This document shows, piece after piece, positions 59,154 to 64,000 of a stretch of DNA of 64,000 bases. Each line of letters opens with the position of its first letter. Within the stretch, counting starts at the first letter, position 1. The position numbers and the translations under genes are program-made. A model generated the notes under the pieces. It saw only the letters and a list, made by a program, of their open reading frames with translations. It was not told where the DNA came from and did no database searches. Origin of the DNA: Streptomyces sp. ATexAB-D23 (GTDB lineage Bacteria > Actinomycetota > Actinomycetes > Streptomycetales > Streptomycetaceae); assembly GCF_000373645.1 (NCBI RefSeq), contig NZ_KB892005.1:124774-188773 (forward strand), in the 5' to 3' direction.

Positions 59154-60734
59154 ATGGCGGACCTGATCAGGACGGCGGACGGAAAGGCGGGCGGCCCACC
59201 GGCAGCCAAGGCGGAGAAACCGGAGCCGCCGCAGCGCAGCGTCCGGGTGGTGATCCTCGCCCTGATGATCGCCATGCTGCTGGCGATGCTCGACAACCTG
59301 ATCGTCGGCACCGCGATGCCGACCATCGTCGGCGACCTCGGCGGCCTCGAACACCTCTCCTGGGTCGTCACCGCGTACACCCTGGCCACCGCTGCCTCCA
59401 CCCCCATCTGGGGCAAGCTCGGCGACATGTACGGGCGCAAGAGCATCTTCCTCACGTCCATCGTGATCTTCCTGATCGGCTCGGTGCTCAGCGGAATGGC
59501 CCAGGACATGGGCCAGCTCATCGGCTTCCGGGCCATCCAGGGCCTCGGCGCCGGTGGCCTGATGGTCGGCGTCATGGCGATCATCGGTGACCTCGTACCG
59601 CCCCGCGAGCGCGGCAAGTACCAGGGCATGATGGCCGGTGTGATGGCCGTCGCCATGATCGGCGGACCGCTGGTCGGCGGGACCATCACCGACCACCTCG
59701 GCTGGCGCTGGAGCTTCTACATCAACCTGCCGCTCGGCGCGGTCGCCCTGATCATGATCACCACCGTGCTGCACCTGCCCAAGCGGGAGCGCACGAAGCG
59801 GAACGTCGACTACCTCGGCGCCGGGCTGCTGACCGTCGGCATCACCGCGATCGTGCTGGTCACCACCTGGGGCGGTTCCGAGTACGACTGGAACTCCGCG
59901 GTCATCATGGAGCTCATCGCGATCGGCGTCGCCGCGCTGGCCGGCTTCCTCTTCGTCGAGACGAAGGCCGCCGAGCCGATCATCCCGCTCCACATATTCC
60001 GCAACCTCAACTTCACGCTGATGTCCGTGGTCGGCTTCATGGCCGGCTTCGTGATGTTCGGCGCGGTGCTCTTCCTGCCGCTGTTCCAGCAGTCCGTCCA
60101 GGGCGCGTCCGCGACCAACTCCGGGCTCCTGCTCCTGCCCATGCTGCTGGCGATGATGATCGTCTCGCTCGTCGCGGGCCGGATCACCACCAGCACCGGC
60201 CGGTACAAGGTCTTCCCGATCCTCGGCTCGATCCTGATGGTGACCGGTCTCTTCCTGCTCGCGCAGATGGACACCTCCACCACCCGGTTCACCTCCGGGG
60301 TCTACATGGCCGTCCTCGGCGCGGGCATGGGCTTCCTCATGCAGATCACGATGCTCGTCGCGCAGAACAGCGTCGAGCTGAAGGACATGGGCGTCGCCTC
60401 GTCCTCCACCACCCTCTTCCGCACGCTCGGCAGCTCCTTCGGCGTCGCCATCATGGGCGCCCTGTTCACCGGACGGGTGAACGACGAGATGGCTGCACGC
60501 GGCGGCGCGGGTGCCACCGCACACGGCGCCCAGCTGGACGCGGCGAGCCTGGCCAAGCTGCCGGTACCGGTGCGTGAGGCGTACGAGTACGCGGTGGCCT
60601 CCGGCACCCACATCGCGTTCCTGGTGGGCGCGTCCGTCGGGCTGATCGCCCTGGTCGCGGCCCTCTTCGTCAAGGAGGTCCCGCTGCGGGGCGCCGGACC
60701 GGAGAAGCCCGCGCCCGCCGTCGCGGAGATCTGA
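59154..60734 (+). CDS. MFS drug efflux transporter, DHA2 (EmrB/QacA) family
   Basis: Protein of 526 residues with 14 predicted membrane segments, a proton-driven exporter. DHA2 motifs: LALMIAMLLAMLDNLIVGTA (TM1 with the acidic residue), MPTIVGDLGGLEHLSWVVTA, GKLGDMYGRKSIFLTSIVIF (motif A), RAIQGLGAGGLMVGVMAIIG (motif B) and MMAGVMAVAMIGGPLVGGTI (motif C). The substrate is unknown, probably hydrophobic drugs or quaternary cations. ATG at 59154 (MADLIRTADG) with GGGGAG 9 bases upstream; GTG at 59124 is in frame. It is controlled by the divergent TetR and ends at a bidirectional hairpin. Confidence 0.94.
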   Translation: MADLIRTADGKAGGPPAAKAEKPEPPQRSVRVVILALMIAMLLAMLDNLIVGTAMPTIVGDLGGLEHLSWVVTAYTLATAASTPIWGKLGDMYGRKSIFLTSIVIFLIGSVLSGMAQDMGQLIGFRAIQGLGAGGLMVGVMAIIGDLVPPRERGKYQGMMAGVMAVAMIGGPLVGGTITDHLGWRWSFYINLPLGAVALIMITTVLHLPKRERTKRNVDYLGAGLLTVGITAIVLVTTWGGSEYDWNSAVIMELIAIGVAALAGFLFVETKAAEPIIPLHIFRNLNFTLMSVVGFMAGFVMFGAVLFLPLFQQSVQGASATNSGLLLLPMLLAMMIVSLVAGRITTSTGRYKVFPILGSILMVTGLFLLAQMDTSTTRFTSGVYMAVLGAGMGFLMQITMLVAQNSVELKDMGVASSSTTLFRTLGSSFGVAIMGALFTGRVNDEMAARGGAGATAHGAQLDAASLAKLPVPVREAYEYAVASGTHIAFLVGASVGLIALVAALFVKEVPLRGAGPEKPAPAVAEI

Positions 60735-60756
60735 CCGGTCACCGGCACGGACACGC

Positions 60757-60797
60757 GCGAGGGCCCCGGGGCAGGCACCACACCCCGGGGCCCTCGC
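60757..60797. terminator. Bidirectional terminator between the MFS gene and cseC
   Basis: A perfect 15-bp stem (GCGAGGGCCCCGGGG with CCCCGGGGCCCTCGC) and an 11-base loop. It serves the two converging operons. Confidence 0.85.
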
Positions 60798-60803
60798 CCG
60801 TCC

Positions 60804-62182
60804 TCACCGGCCCGTCTGCGCGCCGCCGCCCCTGATCCTGCGGCCGGCGCCGCCCGGCTCCGGGGCGCGCTGCTCGGCGAACTGGAGCATCGGGTAGCTC
60901 CCGGTGTCGGTCGGCGCGTGCTCGGGCAGCCACAGCACCGCGACCGCCCCGCCACTTCCCTGGGCCGCGCCCTCGGGGGCGGCGTTGCGGAAGGTCAGCC
61001 GGGCCCCGAGCACCCGGGCCTGCCCGGCCGCGATCGTCAGCCCGAGACCGTGCCCGTGCCCGGCCCGGTCGGTGGACCCGGTACGGAACCGGCTCGGCCC
61101 CTCCCGCAGCAGCGCCGCCGGGAACCCGGGCCCGTGATCGCGGACCCGGACCACCCGGCCCTCGACCGTGACCTCGACCGGGGTGGAGCCGTGCTTGGCC
61201 GCGTTGCCCAGCAGATTGCCCAGGATGCGTTCGAGGCGGCGCGGATCGGTGCTGACCCACGAATCGTGGACCACCTGGACCCGCACCTGCGGGTCCAGCA
61301 GCGCCACCCGGCGGCTGACGAACTCGCCGAGCGCGACCTCCTGGAGCTCGGCCCGCTCCGACGCGCTGTCCAGCCGGGCCACCTCCAGCACGTCCTCGAC
61401 CAGCGTGCGCATCGCCTGTGCCCGGTCCCGTACCAGCTCGGTCGGGCGGCCCGGCGGCAGCAGCTCGGCCGCGGTCAGCAGCCCGGTCACGGGGGTGCGC
61501 AGTTCGTGCGCGATGTCCGCGGTCACCCGGCGCTCGGCCTCGATCCGCTCGTTCAGCGCGTCGGTCAGCGCGTCCACCGCACCGGCCAGCTCATCGGTCT
61601 CGTCCCGCACGACGCCGCCGACCGCGTCCCTGACCCGTACGTCCGTGTTGCCCTGGGCGACCTTTCCGGCCGCGGTCGCCGCCTTGCGCAGCCGGCGCGA
61701 GAGCTGGCCGCCTATCAGCACGCCCAGCGCGGAGCCGCCGAGAACCACCGAGACCGAACCAATGATCAGGGCCCGGTCCAGATCGCCCATGATCGTGGTC
61801 GAGCGGTCGGCGAACCGGGTGTGCAGCGACAGCACGTTGCCGTTGCCCACCGGCACGGCCGCCCAGACGTCGGGCACCCCGCCGACGTTCTCGATGTGGG
61901 TGGCCCGCCGGTTGCGCCGGGTCTCCTGGCGCAGGCTCCTGGGCATCGTCGGATCGTTGAGCTTGGCCCCGAAACGGGGGTCGGCCTTCTTCGTCTTCTT
62001 CGCCTCGTACAGCAGCTGGGCGTAGGTCAGCCGCTCCAGCTGGACCTCGCGGGCGTTCTCCAGCATCGAGACCCGGGCGGCGTTGTGCACGACCAGGCTC
62101 AGCGCGACCGCGATCAGCGCGCCGACCGCGGCGATCGCGATGCTGATCTTCCAGCGGACCCCGGTCCGCAGGGCGGGGCGCC

Positions 62183-62186
<4 letters not shown>
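60804..62186 (-). CDS. cseC: CseC sensor histidine kinase
   Basis: Membrane kinase of 460 residues in the SigE envelope-stress system. TM1 at about 10-32, an extracytoplasmic sensor loop to about 145, TM2 at about 146-168, a HAMP region, the phosphorylated His at about 227 (DIAHELRTPVTGLLTAAELL) and an ATPase domain with VRDHGPGFPAALL and RAGHGHGLGLTIA. In S. coelicolor the Cse pathway responds to cell-wall damage, for example by lysozyme or vancomycin, and activates sigE transcription. ATG at 62186 overlaps the cseB stop by four bases. Operon order sigE-cseA-cseB-cseC is preserved. Confidence 0.96.
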
Positions 62187-62881
<695 letters not shown>

Positions 62882-62891
62882 CGGAAAGCTC

Positions 62892-63620
62892 TCAGTTCTT
62901 CGTCGGTTCCGTGGGTGCGGGAAGGGCTTCGTCGCCGGTGCCCACGGCTCTGTTGAAGTCGTTGCGCACCCGGTCCTGCTCGCTGAACCGGCTGCTCGCC
63001 CAGTGGTACGTGACCACTTCCTCGCCCGAGGGATAGGCGACCGAGTCCTTCGTCCCGTACACCTGCGTCGTCACCACCAGGTCGCCCCGGTCGATGGTGC
63101 CGTAGACCGCGGGCTGCTCGACCTTGAAGACGTTCTCGTACGTGCCGTCGGCGCGCGGCCGGTAGACGTAGGTGCCGACCCCCACCGAATCGCCGCAGGT
63201 CATCACGTTCACCACGACATCGGACGACGGGCCGTCGGTGAGCGAGCCGTACGAGGTGTCCACCGGGTACTCGTCACCGGTGCAGGGCTTCAGGTCCATC
63301 CGGACCCGGCCGCTCACCTCCGGGTCCGCCTTGAGCAGCGCCACCGCGTCCACCCGCGGGGCCGGCCGCGCCGAGGAGTGCTCCGCCGGGCTCGGCGTGA
63401 TCTGCGCGACCGGCTGGGTGCCCGCCGGGCCCTCGTCCCGGGTGCCGGTGCCCCCGGTGGAACAGGCGGCGACGAACAGCCCGAAGACGGCGAGCCCGGC
63501 CAGAGCCGTGGCGCCCGCCGCCCAGCCGGTCAGCAGCAGCCTGCCGGCGCCGCCTCCCGGGTCCTCGCCCGCTCTGCCGGTGACCGTGTCCTCGTCACCG
63601 CTGCCTGTCAGGCCGCGCAC
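62892..63620 (-). CDS. cseA: CseA lipoprotein, modulator of the SigE response
   Basis: Protein of 242 residues. A cytoplasmic N-terminus (MRGLTGSGDEDTV) is followed by a hydrophobic signal (about 31-51; GWAAGATALAGLAVFGLF) and lipobox VAACS, so it is attached to the outer face of the membrane. The extracytoplasmic domain includes VDAVALLKADPEVSGRVRMD, PCTGDEYPVD and VMTCGDSVGVGTYVYRP; the two cysteines could form a disulfide. In S. coelicolor loss of CseA raises sigE promoter activity, so it dampens CseC signalling. GTG at 63620 overlaps the sigE end by 13 bases. Confidence 0.93.
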   Translation of the reverse strand: MRGLTGSGDEDTVTGRAGEDPGGGAGRLLLTGWAAGATALAGLAVFGLFVAACSTGGTGTRDEGPAGTQPVAQITPSPAEHSSARPAPRVDAVALLKADPEVSGRVRMDLKPCTGDEYPVDTSYGSLTDGPSSDVVVNVMTCGDSVGVGTYVYRPRADGTYENVFKVEQPAVYGTIDRGDLVVTTQVYGTKDSVAYPSGEEVVTYHWASSRFSEQDRVRNDFNRAVGTGDEALPAPTEPTKN

Positions 63621-64000
63621 CGCTCCCGCCCCCGTTCTTCGGCGAGCCGGGTCTCCCGGCTCGCCGCTTCCCTGTTCTCCAGCTCCTGGCGCAGCCGCGC
63701 CAGCGCACGGTGCAGCGTGCTCTTCACCGTACCGGCCGACATGCCGAGCGCCGCCGCCGTCTCCTCCGTGCTCATCTGCTCCCAGTGTCGCAGCACGACG
63801 ACGCTGCGCTGCTTGGGAGCGAGCACACCGAGGATGTCCATCAGCAGGGCGCGGTCGGCGCGCTGCTCGGTGCCGTCCTCGACACTCGCGTCGGGCAGCT
63901 GCTCGGTGGGGACCTCGTCCAGCTTGCGGGCCCGCCACCACTCGGTCCTGGTGTTGATCATGACGCGGCGCAGATAGGCGTCGGCGAGGGACTTGTCCTC
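63608..64000 (-). CDS. sigE: ECF sigma factor SigE (5' end outside window)
   Basis: The C-terminal 130 residues of an ECF sigma factor; the start lies beyond the right edge. Visible are the end of region 2 (DAYLRRVMINTRTEWWRARK), a linker with PTEQLPDASVEDGTEQ, and the region 4 helix-turn-helix (LAPKQRSVVVLRHWEQMSTE, ETAAALGMSAGTVKSTLHRA, LARLRQEL). Sequence and the downstream cseA-cseB-cseC genes identify it as SigE, which directs cell-envelope stress genes. An internal ATG at 63961 is not the true start because the frame stays open and homologous to 64000. The sigE promoter, the CseB target, is not in the window. Confidence 0.96.
   Translation of the reverse strand, partial: EDKSLADAYLRRVMINTRTEWWRARKLDEVPTEQLPDASVEDGTEQRADRALLMDILGVLAPKQRSVVVLRHWEQMSTEETAAALGMSAGTVKSTLHRALARLRQELENREAASRETRLAEERGRERCAA

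Noticed and set aside
63608..63961. Short stand-alone sigma-like gene starting at 63961
   Set aside because: Homology to SigE continues without a break to the window edge, so the internal ATG is not the start.

Overview
The window is chromosomal DNA from a Streptomyces or very close relative. The support is strong GC bias at third codon positions, many GTG and TTG starts, and marker genes typical of the genus: tipA, lsr2, clpC with ClgR-type sites, sigE-cseABC, and a WhiJ-type XRE/DUF397/anti-sigma cluster. From memory the gene order (tipA, ppa, hpt-ftsH-folE, nuoD2, nad-coaX, lsr2-clpC, sigE) follows the conserved core chromosome of S. coelicolor. I saw no rRNA, tRNA, prophage, complete insertion sequence, CRISPR array or biosynthetic gene cluster. 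One MITE-like palindrome is present.

Layout. 1-5.2 kb: 5'-end of a family A DNA polymerase/exonuclease, a DUF2786 protein and a FUSC-type membrane protein, separated by tandem-repeat-rich spacers. 5.2-8.0 kb: a lipoprotein, then a DUF397 protein, an anti-sigma-like ATPase and an XRE/DUF5753 regulator; two of these genes share a 33-bp upstream block. 8.1-17.6 kb: aldehyde dehydrogenase, PadR regulator, glutamate decarboxylase next to a ClC-type channel, tipA with its own MerR-type promoter, a YbjQ protein, a DedA protein, a ThrE exporter and inorganic pyrophosphatase. 17.6-30.7 kb: PBP4-type carboxypeptidase, a zinc metalloprotease-like protein, tilS-hpt-ftsH-folE, a degenerate Hint-like protein, the converging folP-NTF2-folB-folK-DUF3180 operon and an MprF-like protein. 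30.9-36 kb: an esterase-fold protein and a glycine betaine/osmoprotectant ABC importer.

36-50.4 kb: a coiled-coil membrane protein, a MidA-type methyltransferase with nuoD2, a NarL-type two-component pair split by the MITE-like element, a DUF5937 regulator, a threonine-aldolase-family enzyme, and the tightly coupled operon DUF2520-panC-nadB-nadC-coaX (pantothenate/CoA and NAD synthesis). 50.4-58.4 kb: a BlaI-type repressor, N-acetylglutamate synthase, lsr2, a PrimPol-like hypothetical gene, clpC, a Tat-type PQQ-propeller lipoprotein and an M23 peptidase. 58.4-64 kb: TetR/MFS efflux divergon with twin operators, then cseC-cseB-cseA-sigE on the minus strand; sigE is cut by the right edge.

Much of the window is housekeeping: folate, NAD and CoA supply, purine salvage, proteostasis (FtsH, ClpC) and cell-envelope maintenance and stress sensing (DacB, M23, SigE-Cse, MprF-like). 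The more unusual signals lie in the spacers: the HK-RR palindromic element, the shared 33-bp block of the WhiJ-like cluster, an SD-sequestering hairpin before the Hint-like gene, paired TetR operators, and two exact ClgR-type sites before clpC. All functional calls come from reading the sequence and knowledge of the families; no database search was run.
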